From Candidatus Rifleibacterium amylolyticum (GTDB lineage: Bacteria > Muiribacteriota > Ozemobacteria > Ozemobacterales > Ozemobacteraceae), in assembly GCA_009917695.1 (NCBI GenBank), contig JAACJG010000015.1, positions 1-64,000 of the forward strand: a stretch of 64,000 bases of DNA, read 5' to 3'. Every line of letters begins with the position of its first letter. Position 1 is the first letter of the stretch. The notes below the pieces were generated by a model. The model saw nothing but the letters and a program-made list of their open reading frames with translations. It was not told the origin of the DNA and did not search any database. Both the position numbers and the translations under genes were made by a program. Shown piece after piece: positions 38,013 through 45,510 of this stretch.

Positions 38013-38626
38013 ACGACATGTTTCGCATGGGCTCATTTCTTTTTATAGTGGCCGCGATAGCAGGCGCACTCCTGGCCGTAACCGAATCACAGACAGCTCC
38101 TAAAATTCTCGAAAACAAGCTTAAACAGCTTGAACAGGCTCGGGCAGAAGTTCTGCCACAGGCAAAGAAATTTCAGGAAATCAAACCAGAAAATCCGGCA
38201 GAGGGCCTCGAGTATGCGGCCGGCTTTACTGAAAACGGTGAGCTGGCCGGAATTGTGGTCAACGTAGCTCCCAAAGGATATGCCGGCCCAATTGAAATGG
38301 TCATGGGGCTTAAGTCCGACGGCAGCATATCGGGGGTCAAGATTCTCTCTCAGAAAGAGACTCCCGGACTTGGCACCAAGCTTGCTGATGATGTATTTAT
38401 GCAGCCCTTTAAAAAATTACTTCAGGAAAAAGCAAAACCCGTGTTTCTGGTCAAGCAGGACGGGGGCGATGTTGACGGCATTACTGCTGCGACCATCAGC
38501 TCAAGGGCTTTCTGTAGCGGTGTAAGGGAAGCATTGAGCACCTACGAAAAAGTGAAAGAGAATTTGCCAAAGCTTGCAGCTCCAGCGGCAACACCTGCTC
38601 TGCCGCAAACAGGAGAAATCAAATGA
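38009..38626 (+). CDS. rnfG: Rnf complex subunit RnfG
   Basis: A 205-aa subunit with one N-terminal membrane helix and an extracytoplasmic FMN-binding domain. The flavinylation motif is DGITAATISSRAF, where the Thr of the SGAT-like sequence receives FMN through a phosphoester bond. GPIEMVMGLKSDGSISGVKILSQKETPGLGTK is the typical FMN-domain core. An Ala/Pro-rich tail closes the protein. It overlaps rnfD and rnfE by 4 bp on each side. Confidence 0.96.
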   Translation: MNDMFRMGSFLFIVAAIAGALLAVTESQTAPKILENKLKQLEQARAEVLPQAKKFQEIKPENPAEGLEYAAGFTENGELAGIVVNVAPKGYAGPIEMVMGLKSDGSISGVKILSQKETPGLGTKLADDVFMQPFKKLLQEKAKPVFLVKQDGGDVDGITAATISSRAFCSGVREALSTYEKVKENLPKLAAPAATPALPQTGEIK

Positions 38627-39219
38627 CACCAGTTCAACAACTTACTAAAGGATTCTGGAAGGATAATCCAATTTTCGTGATCGGTCTCGGGCTCTGCCCG
38701 GCACTTGCAGTGTCTTCATCTCTTGCCAACGCAGTTGGAATGGGAATCGCTGCGACATTCGTTCTTATCGGCAGCAATATGATGATATCGCTTCTGCGCA
38801 GCATCATTCCCGCGAAAATTAGAATACCGGTGTTCATTGTCATCATCGCAACTTTCGTTACCATAATCGATAAATTGATAGCAGCCTATTCGCCTGCTCT
38901 GTCTGCAAGTCTTGGTATATTTATCCCCTTGATAGTGGTGAACTGCATCATACTCGGTCGCGCCGAAGCTTTTGCCAACAAAAACACGGTATTCGATTCA
39001 TTGCTTGACGCTATAGGCATGGGCATAGGCTTTACCATAGCGCTTTGCTGTATCGCTTTCTTTCGCGAACTGCTCGGTGAAGGCAAGCTTTTCGGCCAGG
39101 CAATTCCATTTTTCAAACAGGATCCGGCTCTGGTTATGATCATGGCGCCGGGCGGTTTCATCGTATTTGGCCTGTTGATCGCCTTTAAGCGCCTTATGGC
39201 CAGCAAAGGAGGCAAGTAA
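38623..39219 (+). CDS. rnfE: Rnf complex subunit RnfE
   Basis: A 198-aa six-helix membrane subunit of the RnfA/RnfE (NqrD/E) family. It begins LTKGFWKDNPIFVIGLGLCPALAVSSSLANAVGMG, diagnostic for RnfE, and contains VVNCIILGRAEAFA. Together with RnfA it forms the central membrane pair that binds an intramembrane iron-sulfur centre through conserved Cys (LGLCP and NCIILG). The stop overlaps the rnfA start by one base. Confidence 0.97.
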   Translation: MTPVQQLTKGFWKDNPIFVIGLGLCPALAVSSSLANAVGMGIAATFVLIGSNMMISLLRSIIPAKIRIPVFIVIIATFVTIIDKLIAAYSPALSASLGIFIPLIVVNCIILGRAEAFANKNTVFDSLLDAIGMGIGFTIALCCIAFFRELLGEGKLFGQAIPFFKQDPALVMIMAPGGFIVFGLLIAFKRLMASKGGK

Positions 39220-39797
39220 TGGGTGCTGAACTTATTGCCATCTTTATCGTCGCAATATTTATCGAGAATGTCGTATTAAGCCAGATCCTCGGCTTATGTC
39301 CTTTTATCGGAGTTTCCAGCAAAATCGACTCTGCTGTCGGCATGGGAATGGCGGTCATCTTCGTCATGCTGCTGGCATCGGTTGTTACCTGGAGCATCCA
39401 GAACTTTATCCTGATGCCGCTTCAGCTTGAATACCTGCAGACTATTTCGTTCATTCTGGTCATCGCCTCTCTGGTACAGTTTGTCGAAATGGTTGTCAGA
39501 AAAGTGGCTCCAGCCCTCTATCAGTCCCTGGGCGTTTTTCTGCCGCTTATAACTACTAACTGTGCAGTTCTCGGCATATCTCTCATTAACATCAAGAGAG
39601 GCTACAATCTGATCGAAGCAACTGTGAATGCAGGAGGAGCCGGATTAGGCTTTTTCTTCGCACTGCTTATAATGGCGGGCATCCGCGAAAGACTCGACAT
39701 ATCAGATATACCTGAGAACATGAAGGGAGCGCCGATTGCATTCGTCACAGCCGGCCTCCTTGCAACTGCGTTCATGGGCTTTTCCGGCCTGGTCTGA
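39219..39797 (+). CDS. rnfA: Rnf complex subunit RnfA
   Basis: A 192-aa six-helix membrane protein, inverted-topology partner of RnfE. Hallmarks: FIENVVLSQILGLCPFIGVSSKIDSAVGMGMAV and TTNCAVLGISL, which supply the paired Cys of the membrane 2Fe-2S centre. Length and hydrophobic pattern are normal. Confidence 0.97.
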   Translation: MGAELIAIFIVAIFIENVVLSQILGLCPFIGVSSKIDSAVGMGMAVIFVMLLASVVTWSIQNFILMPLQLEYLQTISFILVIASLVQFVEMVVRKVAPALYQSLGVFLPLITTNCAVLGISLINIKRGYNLIEATVNAGGAGLGFFFALLIMAGIRERLDISDIPENMKGAPIAFVTAGLLATAFMGFSGLV

Positions 39798-39813
39798 CAA
39801 GGAAAGTTACAAT

Positions 39814-40824
39814 ATGCAAATACTGACAGCTGTTTTAGCGCTTGGAATTCTCGGATTTGTTTTTGGAGCGGTGCTTTCGTTCGCTTCCAAAAAATTTGAA
39901 GTCAAGATCGACCCTAAAATCGAACAGACTCTTGAATTACTGCCTGGAGCCAACTGTGGAGGTTGCGGTTATCCTGGATGCGCAGGATTCGCCGAAGCCA
40001 TAGTTTTAAAAGGGGTGGCGCCAAATCTTTGTCCGGTAATGGCTGCCGAAAATCGCAAAAAAATTGAAGATCTGCTGGGCCTCAACAAGGTTGACGCACC
40101 TGAAAAAAAGCCTGTCTTCAAAGCAGCCCTGGTCAAATGTAACGGTCTCGATACCGACGAATATAAAAAATTCGAATACATGGGCGTTCCCAACTGCCAG
40201 GCGGCTGTTCTTTTACAGAACGGACCATGGCTTTGCCCGCACCGCTGCATGGGCCTCGGATCATGTGTCACCTCCTGTCCGTTCGATGCAATCAAAATTG
40301 GCCCCCACCATCTGCCGGAGGTCGATGAAGACAAGTGCGTCGCCTGTGGCAAATGCGTGCTGGCCTGCCCCAAACAGCTCATTGAGCTGGTCGATAAGGA
40401 AAAAACTGTACATGTTAAATGTAACTCTACCGACCGGGGCGCCGAAGTCAGAAAAGTCTGCAAAGTGGGATGCATCGCCTGCGGGCTTTGTGTTAAGGTC
40501 TGCGCTTATGATGCCATAAAGGTTGAGAACAATCTTGCCCGCATTGACTACGAAAAATGTGTTGAATGTGGCGCCTGCGTTGCCAAATGCCCTCAAAAAA
40601 CCATTATCATGGAGCAAAAACCTGATTTCAAAGGTCGAGTGGCAGTTATCGATGAAGAAGCCTGTATCGGCTGCACTATCTGCTTCAAGGTATGTAAATT
40701 TTCGGCAGTAAATGGAGGCACACCCAAGGAAAAGCATTCGATCATTCCTGGAAAGTGTGTTGGATGCGGCCTCTGCGCCCAGAAGTGCCCCAAAAAATGC
40801 ATTAAAATGGTAGACAAAGCCTGA
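39814..40824 (+). CDS. rnfB: Rnf complex subunit RnfB with extra ferredoxin domains
   Basis: A 336-aa subunit that takes electrons from ferredoxin. An N-terminal membrane helix is followed by the Fe-S domain LLPGANCGGCGYPGCAGFAEAIV and then at least six CxxC-x(n)-C type clusters (CPHRCMGLGSCVTSCP, CVACGKCVLACP, CIACGLCVKVC, CVECGACVAKCP, CIGCTICFKVC, CVGCGLCAQKCP). Proteobacterial RnfB has two such ferredoxin sites; the longer form is seen in clostridial-type complexes. The longest frame starts inside rnfA; the ATG at 39814 follows AAGGAAAG and yields the membrane helix. It ends the rnf run. Confidence 0.96.
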   Translation: MQILTAVLALGILGFVFGAVLSFASKKFEVKIDPKIEQTLELLPGANCGGCGYPGCAGFAEAIVLKGVAPNLCPVMAAENRKKIEDLLGLNKVDAPEKKPVFKAALVKCNGLDTDEYKKFEYMGVPNCQAAVLLQNGPWLCPHRCMGLGSCVTSCPFDAIKIGPHHLPEVDEDKCVACGKCVLACPKQLIELVDKEKTVHVKCNSTDRGAEVRKVCKVGCIACGLCVKVCAYDAIKVENNLARIDYEKCVECGACVAKCPQKTIIMEQKPDFKGRVAVIDEEACIGCTICFKVCKFSAVNGGTPKEKHSIIPGKCVGCGLCAQKCPKKCIKMVDKA

Positions 40825-40835
40825 TCGGCTCTACT

Positions 40836-41549
40836 ATGACAACTTTTGTCACATACTTTATTGCCTGCTTTCTGATTGGAAGCCTGCCGTTCGGAGAAAT
40901 AGTGGCGCGTCTCAAAACAGGCAAATCGTTGCTTCTGCCAGGTAGTCGCGATACTCGACTGCCTGGCGAAGTATTCGAAATTCTTGGTATTCCCACTGGG
41001 ATCATTGTTTGTCTGCTTGATTGCATGAAAGGGTTCCTGGCCGTTTACCCGGTAACCGTAAAAATGATTGGCGCGGATGCCTATTCCCAGTGGTGGGTCG
41101 TCGGTATTGGTGGCATTCTGACCGTAATTGGACATTGTAACAGTCCATTTCTCGGCTTTCGTGGCGGCAGGGGTCTGGCACCAACTTTTGGTGTAATGGT
41201 TACGCTACTCTATGTTCCAGCACTGATATCTCTGGTGCTCGGCCTGTCTCTTGCATTCTGGGGGCTTTCCAGCAAGCCTGGCGCCTTGAGCGCTGCCGGG
41301 GCCATGCCACTGCTGTCCATAGCCTGGGTTTTCCTGGTCAGACCAGGCGACATAAATTACCTGTACATTGTCGCGTTCATGTCAATCTGGACCATGTGGG
41401 AACATCGCAGTGAGCTCAAAAACTATCTTGGAATCAAAACCCTAAGCAGTTCTGAGGTTCCCTCTACAGACAAAGAAGATGTTTCAGCCGAAACAGATGC
41501 CGAAAACAGCGAAAACCTGGAGAATTCCAGGAATCAGGAAAAGGTGTGA
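40836..41549 (+). CDS. PlsY-family (glycerol-3-phosphate acyltransferase-like) membrane protein
   Basis: A 237-aa membrane protein with five or more hydrophobic segments. It matches PlsY in CFLIGSLPFGEIVARL, LLDCMKGFLAVYPV and the phosphate-binding GHCNSPFLGFRGGRGLAPTFGV (usual GHxFPxFLxFKGGKGVAT). Motif 1, normally GSGNxGATN, is GSRDTRLPGE here, so the residues for glycerol-3-phosphate and acyl-phosphate binding are altered. A hydrophilic acidic C-terminal tail of about 40 residues is extra. It may be a diverged acyltransferase with another acceptor. It starts 11 bp after rnfB and may be read from the rnf transcript. Confidence 0.75.
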   Translation: MTTFVTYFIACFLIGSLPFGEIVARLKTGKSLLLPGSRDTRLPGEVFEILGIPTGIIVCLLDCMKGFLAVYPVTVKMIGADAYSQWWVVGIGGILTVIGHCNSPFLGFRGGRGLAPTFGVMVTLLYVPALISLVLGLSLAFWGLSSKPGALSAAGAMPLLSIAWVFLVRPGDINYLYIVAFMSIWTMWEHRSELKNYLGIKTLSSSEVPSTDKEDVSAETDAENSENLENSRNQEKV

Positions 41550-41561
41550 TTCACCGCCAGA

Positions 41562-42107
41562 TCAAGGCATATATTTAAGCTCAAGTCTGGTGCCTGAAAT
41601 GTTGGTTTCAAAATTAGACAGATCGGCGCCATTTAGAAACAAGTCCAGAAAAAAGGCGCGGGCTTCGGGCTCTATTGTCTGATACGGAGGACGCGGCTCT
41701 ATCGCAATACCGCCGACCAATCTTTCACGGTCAAAATAGATTGTTACAATATAGGCTGATATAACGAGGCGACTGTATTTGCCAAATGCATAAGAATAGT
41801 TCTTAGCTCCATTTGCGCGCAGCATGTCTTCCACTCTGGATACCGGCATGCCAAAAGCACCGATTTCCTTACCAGCTGGTGGAGCTTTCATATGGTTGTC
41901 CATCATGGGGTCGTAAAGCGAAGTTGTTGTCGTAGCTGTCGATCTGTTTTCCGGCGGTGCTGTTGCTGGACTGGATGCAACCGGCACCGGAGTAGTTGTT
42001 TTTGGCGAACCCGCAGGTTTCGAGAAAAAATTCGGCATCTGCGCCAGAAGCTTTCCATGCAGCAAAATCAGCAGTATGGCAAAGAGTATTCTTTTTAATT
42101 TGTTCAT
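41562..42107 (-). CDS. Exported protein of unknown function
   Basis: A 181-aa protein with a signal peptide (residues 5-22, cleavage near LLAQ) followed by a Thr/Ser/Pro-rich linker (about 28-65) and a compact C-terminal domain of about 100 residues (EIGAFGMPVSRVEDMLRANGAKNYSYAFGKYSRLVISAYIVTIYFD). That domain alternates helix and strand and somewhat recalls SmpA/BamE-like folds, but no family was recognised. It is convergent with the PlsY-like gene (12 bp between stops) and diverges from the RseC-like gene. Confidence 0.65.
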   Translation of the reverse strand: MNKLKRILFAILLILLHGKLLAQMPNFFSKPAGSPKTTTPVPVASSPATAPPENRSTATTTTSLYDPMMDNHMKAPPAGKEIGAFGMPVSRVEDMLRANGAKNYSYAFGKYSRLVISAYIVTIYFDRERLVGGIAIEPRPPYQTIEPEARAFFLDLFLNGADLSNFETNISGTRLELKYMP

Positions 42108-42164
42108 TTTTGCAGTAAAATATCTTTTGTCTTTATGATATCACATTAGATCGGATGAATTCAC

Positions 42165-42599
42165 ATGAGTCTACAGGGAAAAGTTACAGCTGTCGAAGAA
42201 GGCTTTGCCACGGTTGAAGTTGAGCCTCGCCCGGAATGCAAGGGCTGCCATGCCTGTACCGGCCTGCTCGATGGAGAAAAGCGTTCAGCCAAAAAGCAGA
42301 TTAGAGCGATGACCAAAGATTTCAAGGTCAACATCGGAGATGAAGTGGTTCTCGATCTGAACCCAGGCGAAGGCACTCTGGCAGCTCTGCTGATTTTTGG
42401 GCTGCCTGTAGCCGGCTTTATAACTGGCATGGTTTTAACTCCATGGTTTTGCCAGGCTATTGGAATCGAGATCAACGACCTCGGGCGACTGATATCGGGC
42501 TTTGGCGGAATGGCAGTGGCTTTTGTAATTGTCGCTATTGCAGCTCGAACAAAACAGGCTGAAAAATTGAGTTTAAAAGTTGTTGAAATAATCAAATGA
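42165..42599 (+). CDS. RseC/MucC-family membrane protein
   Basis: A 144-aa protein. The N-terminus (LQGKVTAVEEGFATVEVEPRPECKGCHACTG) has the RseC cysteine cluster, with CKGCHAC in place of the usual C-x5-C-x2-C spacing, followed by a beta domain (VNIGDEVVLDLNPGE) and two membrane helices (70-92, 105-125). RseC proteins modulate the sigma-E pathway or the SoxR-reducing Rsx complex. An rnf operon, homologous to rsx, lies just upstream, which fits the second link. No strong Shine-Dalgarno is visible. Confidence 0.85.
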   Translation: MSLQGKVTAVEEGFATVEVEPRPECKGCHACTGLLDGEKRSAKKQIRAMTKDFKVNIGDEVVLDLNPGEGTLAALLIFGLPVAGFITGMVLTPWFCQAIGIEINDLGRLISGFGGMAVAFVIVAIAARTKQAEKLSLKVVEIIK

Positions 42600-42644
42600 G
42601 CAGCCGGCATATACCTGGCGAATAAAAGCCACATGAATTCCGGG

Positions 42645-42675
42645 AAAAAAAATCCCCGGTTCAAAAAGCCGGGGA
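42645..42675 (-). terminator. Minus-strand intrinsic terminator without a coding gene
   Basis: TCCCCGG/CCGGGGA stem with a 9-nt loop, followed on the minus strand by eight T residues. The plus strand has no T-run after the stem, so it cannot serve the RseC-like gene. The only upstream minus-strand transcription signal is the sigma-54 element at 42955-42971. Confidence 0.8.
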
Positions 42676-42945
42676 CAAAGTGAGAGGATCTTTTGAGAGG
42701 ATTGTTGAGTCATCGTCGGATGACAAAATTATAAAAAGCTTTCCGGGTCATGCTATGGCTATTCATTGGCTGTGGTGTTGAGTGATTTGGGTCTGGTATT
42801 GTGATTGTGTGATGATAAGAAGTTGAGTGTGCTGTATCTTAAGAGAGTGACCATCTTGTTTCCATGGAGTGAGTGTGCGATCACAAAGTATGAATATACT
42901 TTAAACGACCCGGAAAACGCTTTTTCATTTTTCAAAGAACTACAT
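42645..42945 (-). ncRNA. Predicted sigma-54-dependent structured non-coding RNA
   Basis: About 300 nt between the predicted sigma-54 start (near 42945) and the intrinsic terminator (42645-42675). A closing stem pairs 42734-42749 (AAAAGCTTTCCGGGTC on plus) with 42907-42924: 6 plus 10 base pairs with a 2-nt bulge, enclosing about 157 nt. Inside lie a hairpin AAAGTAT/ATACTTT (42885-42902) and, in the RNA sense, an A/C/T-rich, G-poor stretch in which CACTCAAC occurs twice and CACTCACTCC once, possible single-stranded pairing regions. A hairpin GTCATC/GATGAC (42709-42724) follows the closing stem. The 5' end carries GTTCTTTGAAAAATG, resembling a boxA site. No ORF with a start downstream of the predicted transcription start is convincing; the best is 31 codons from 42854. 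Not matched by eye to 6S, tmRNA, RNase P or SRP RNA. Confidence 0.55.
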
Positions 42946-42954
42946 AAATAATAG

Positions 42955-42971
42955 AGCAAGTTCCGTGCCAA
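42955..42971 (-). promoter_or_regulatory. Sigma-54 (-24/-12) promoter element
   Basis: The minus strand reads TTGGCACGGAACTTGCT, a perfect match to TGGCACG-N4-TTGCW with invariant GG and GC at correct spacing. It is intergenic and points towards the structured element and terminator at 42645. An NtrC-type activator is encoded at 2997-4517. Confidence 0.7.
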
Positions 42972-43029
42972 CTTTTAAAATCGGTTTTTAGCCATTTTCA
43001 AGGGTTTAAGTAGTTAAAAATTTACACAA

Positions 43030-43048
43030 GTGCGTTTTTTTCACGCAC
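43030..43048. promoter_or_regulatory. Candidate enhancer dyad upstream of the sigma-54 element
   Basis: GTGCG-N9-CGCAC, centred about 95 bp upstream of the predicted sigma-54 start, within the usual range for NtrC-class upstream activator sites. Its spacer is T-rich, so it could instead form a hairpin. Confidence 0.35.
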
Positions 43049-43320
43049 CTGGTAACACACCTAATAATAGCATCAAAAAAGGTTTCTCGCTTTTGCTCGG
43101 TCGTTTTTGCGCATGATTCAGCCACAAGCATCAGAGCATATTGAGATTTGTTTCACAATGAGCGGTTTTTTGTGTGCTAAATTCACAGCAGTCCTTAGAT
43201 GAAAAATTGGCACATGTTAACATTTTGCACAAAGCTCAAAAATATCACAATTGCCTGGGCATTTAACCTTTTTCTAACATGAGTAGTCCTTCGTCACATA
43301 AGAATATAGGTTTAAAAACA

Positions 43321-43434
43321 GTCATTACGAGGAGCGTAGCGACGAAGCGGTATGCCGCAGGCATAAGCCAGCTCTGAGCTAATCTCTTTGACCATGAGAT
43401 TGCTTCGTCGGGCTGACGCCCTCCTCGCAATGAC
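43321..43434. repeat. Pair of REP-like palindromes in inverted orientation
   Basis: The left unit begins GTCATTACGAGGAGCGTAGC and continues GACGAAGC; the right unit is its inverse, GAGATTGCTTCGTCG...CCTCCTCGCAATGAC. About 45 bp separate them. The right unit matches the element in the 16S leader (96-151). The unit resembles the widely spread GTCATTGCGAGGAGCG... palindromes found in many bacterial genomes. Confidence 0.85.
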
Positions 43435-43561
43435 GATAACACCCGGATTCAATGTTGACAAAGAAATAGTTCCTTCAGCTATAACGATCTGGTATAACCA
43501 GTCAAACTTACAGCAAGAAGATTCATGATGGAACGATCGTGGCTGACACAATAAATTAGCT

Positions 43562-43590
43562 TTGCCTGACAACAATGTTTGCGATAAAAT
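43562..43590 (+). promoter_or_regulatory. Promoter giving a leaderless radical SAM mRNA
   Basis: TTGCCT (43562-43567), 17 bp, TAAAAT (43585-43590). Only six bases separate the -10 box from the ATG at 43597, so transcription would start at or beside the initiation codon. No Shine-Dalgarno is visible. Confidence 0.6.
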
Positions 43591-43596
43591 AGCGCC

Positions 43597-45495
43597 ATGA
43601 CAAAGATTCTTGCCGCAGCACTAAATACCAGGCACACCCATAGCGCCCTGGCCCTGGCATATATCAAAGCATACTGGGAAAAGATTCCCGGAAGAATTCC
43701 GCTGCAAATCTGTGAATTTGACCTGAATCAGACAAATGAAGGTATTATTGCCGATCTTGTTTTGCAGCGACCGGATATACTGGCGTTTTCGGTATATATA
43801 TGGTCACTTGTGCGCACTATCGATATTGCTGGTGCCATCAAGGCAGCTCTGCCTGACACTATAATAGTTCTAGGCGGCCCTGAGGTGTCATATAATTCTG
43901 AGAGTTTGATGCAACGACATGACTGTATAGACTATATAGTCAGAGGAGAAGGCGAAGCGACTTTTTCTGAATTGCTGCAGAGGTTGACAGAAGGAGCCTC
44001 TACCGCTGATGTCAAAGGCATTACCTGGCGCCAGGACGGCAAACCTGTCATAAATCCAGACCGGGAGCTTATTGCTGATCTTGACGACATTCCGTCTCCT
44101 TTTCAGGCTGGTTTTTACAAGAAGAAGCACAGCTTCACCTATTACGAAGCATCGCGCGGCTGCCCTTCGCGCTGTTCTTATTGCCTGAGCTCAGTGCTTG
44201 GTCGACTGCGATACTTTTCAGTTGAAAGGGTTGAGAGTGATCTTGACTGGTTTTTCAAGTCTGATTATCGACAGGTTCGTTTTGCCGACCGTACATTCAA
44301 TCATGATCGTGAACGCGCCAGACGCATAATAAAATATGTTAAGTCAAAGAATCATAAAAACATCAACGTCCACTTCGAAATTCAGGCTGATTTTCTCAGC
44401 GAGGATATTATCGAACTGCTGTCTGACGCACCAGAAGGCATGTTTCACCTGGAGATCGGCGTTCAGTCTACCAATGTTGAAGCATTGCGGGCCGTAAATC
44501 GACGGTTCGATCTCGAAGTGCTAAAAGAGAGAGTAAAGCAACTCAAACAACGCACTAAGTGTCATCTGCATCTGGATCTTCTTGGCGCACTTCCCGGCGA
44601 CAGTCTGTCAGACTTCTGCCAAAGCCTGGACGATGTATGGCAACTTGATCCGGACAGTATTCAGATAAGCCTGGTCAAGGTTTTGCGCGGCACACCGCTT
44701 GAAGACGCTCTTCACCGCGATGAAATTTCGGCGATGCCGACCCCACCCTACACGGTATTGCGCACAAAGAGCCTGAGCAGCGAGGACGCCATAACTATCC
44801 AGGATATAGGCAAGCTGGTAGAAGGGATTTACAATTGCCAGCGCTATCCTGCCAGCCTCAAATTTATCGTAACCAGGTTTTATGATGGTTGCGCTTCAGA
44901 TTTTTTCAGGCAACTGGCGACTTTCTGGCGAAAGCAAGGGCTGACATTCTACAACTTCAGCCCCGAAAACATCGCAAATCATCTACAGCTGTTCATTTGC
45001 AAAGTCTTTTCGACCAGACATGAGGCAGAGATGCTGCCATCGCTGCTCGAGCATGAGCTCAGACTCACCCAGAAAGTACCTGTCAGCAGTAATCCGGCAG
45101 CTACACCGCAGTTTGGCAACTGTGTCAGACGAACCAGATTTAGAATTGCGCCCGGATATCGGGCGTTGTGGTATAAATACGACCCGGTAGCCCTGAGCAG
45201 CTGTAAGGATGAGCACGCATGTCCGCAAAAACCAGCTCCGATAGTCTATCGATTCGAAAAAGATCTGTCTGCTACGCCTGACGTAGAGGTTATAAGCCTT
45301 AGCAATTCGGAAGCTTTCGTTGTGGCCGCTGTGCAGGCCAGGGCTGAAGAAAGCTGCTGGGCTGACACCTGGCAGAGCATCTGGAATGAACTCCCCCTGC
45401 CCGATTTTACGCATACTCTTGAAAAACTTGTTGAATCCGGGCTATTATATATTGCAGCGGATGCACAGAAAACCACCCGCAAGACAGAAGAATGA
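43597..45495 (+). CDS. B12-binding-domain radical SAM protein (DUF4080 type)
   Basis: A 632-aa protein. The N-terminal cobalamin-binding-like Rossmann domain (1-140, ILGFSVYIWS-like ILAFSVYIWSLVRTIDIAGAIK, VLGGPEVSYN, IVRGEGEATFSELL) is followed by a radical SAM domain (180-400) with the 4Fe-4S motif ASRGCPSRCSYC, FADRTFNHD and LEIGVQSTN. The C-terminal part (about 400-620) fits DUF4080, a domain found only in such proteins. Substrate is unknown; the layout is that of anaerobic methyltransferase- or tRNA-modification-like enzymes. The classical B12 DxHxxG motif is not evident, so cobalamin binding is uncertain. Confidence 0.88.
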   Translation: MTKILAAALNTRHTHSALALAYIKAYWEKIPGRIPLQICEFDLNQTNEGIIADLVLQRPDILAFSVYIWSLVRTIDIAGAIKAALPDTIIVLGGPEVSYNSESLMQRHDCIDYIVRGEGEATFSELLQRLTEGASTADVKGITWRQDGKPVINPDRELIADLDDIPSPFQAGFYKKKHSFTYYEASRGCPSRCSYCLSSVLGRLRYFSVERVESDLDWFFKSDYRQVRFADRTFNHDRERARRIIKYVKSKNHKNINVHFEIQADFLSEDIIELLSDAPEGMFHLEIGVQSTNVEALRAVNRRFDLEVLKERVKQLKQRTKCHLHLDLLGALPGDSLSDFCQSLDDVWQLDPDSIQISLVKVLRGTPLEDALHRDEISAMPTPPYTVLRTKSLSSEDAITIQDIGKLVEGIYNCQRYPASLKFIVTRFYDGCASDFFRQLATFWRKQGLTFYNFSPENIANHLQLFICKVFSTRHEAEMLPSLLEHELRLTQKVPVSSNPAATPQFGNCVRRTRFRIAPGYRALWYKYDPVALSSCKDEHACPQKPAPIVYRFEKDLSATPDVEVISLSNSEAFVVAAVQARAEESCWADTWQSIWNELPLPDFTHTLEKLVESGLLYIAADAQKTTRKTEE

Positions 45496-45510
45496 AAAGC
45501 GAGGTTGCAA

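Larger units (their letters stand above)
42600..43596. other. Long non-coding gap
   Basis: A gap of almost 1 kb without a convincing gene. Its left third (42645-42971) holds a terminator, a stem-enclosed element and a sigma-54 promoter, all minus-strand. The middle (42972-43320) is AT-rich, with a GTGCG/CGCAC dyad at 43030-43048 and a short palindrome ATGTTAACAT near 43216. The right part has paired REP-like palindromes (43321-43434) and the promoter of the radical SAM gene (43562-43590). Confidence 0.8.

Noticed and set aside
38370-38386. A second perfect TGGCAC-N5-TTGCT sigma-54 motif
   Set aside because: It lies inside rnfG on the coding strand (residues GLGTKLAD) with no gene start or terminator logic downstream, so chance is the best explanation.
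42720-42950. Remnant rRNA, 5S rRNA or tRNA inside the stem-enclosed element
   Set aside because: No conserved 5S, 16S, 23S or tRNA segment (no TTCRANY arm) could be found in the enclosed 157 nt.
42759-42971. A 70-codon minus-strand reading frame in the non-coding gap
   Set aside because: Its TTG start lies within the sigma-54 element and therefore upstream of the predicted transcript; composition does not look protein-like and no Shine-Dalgarno precedes it or the internal ATG.
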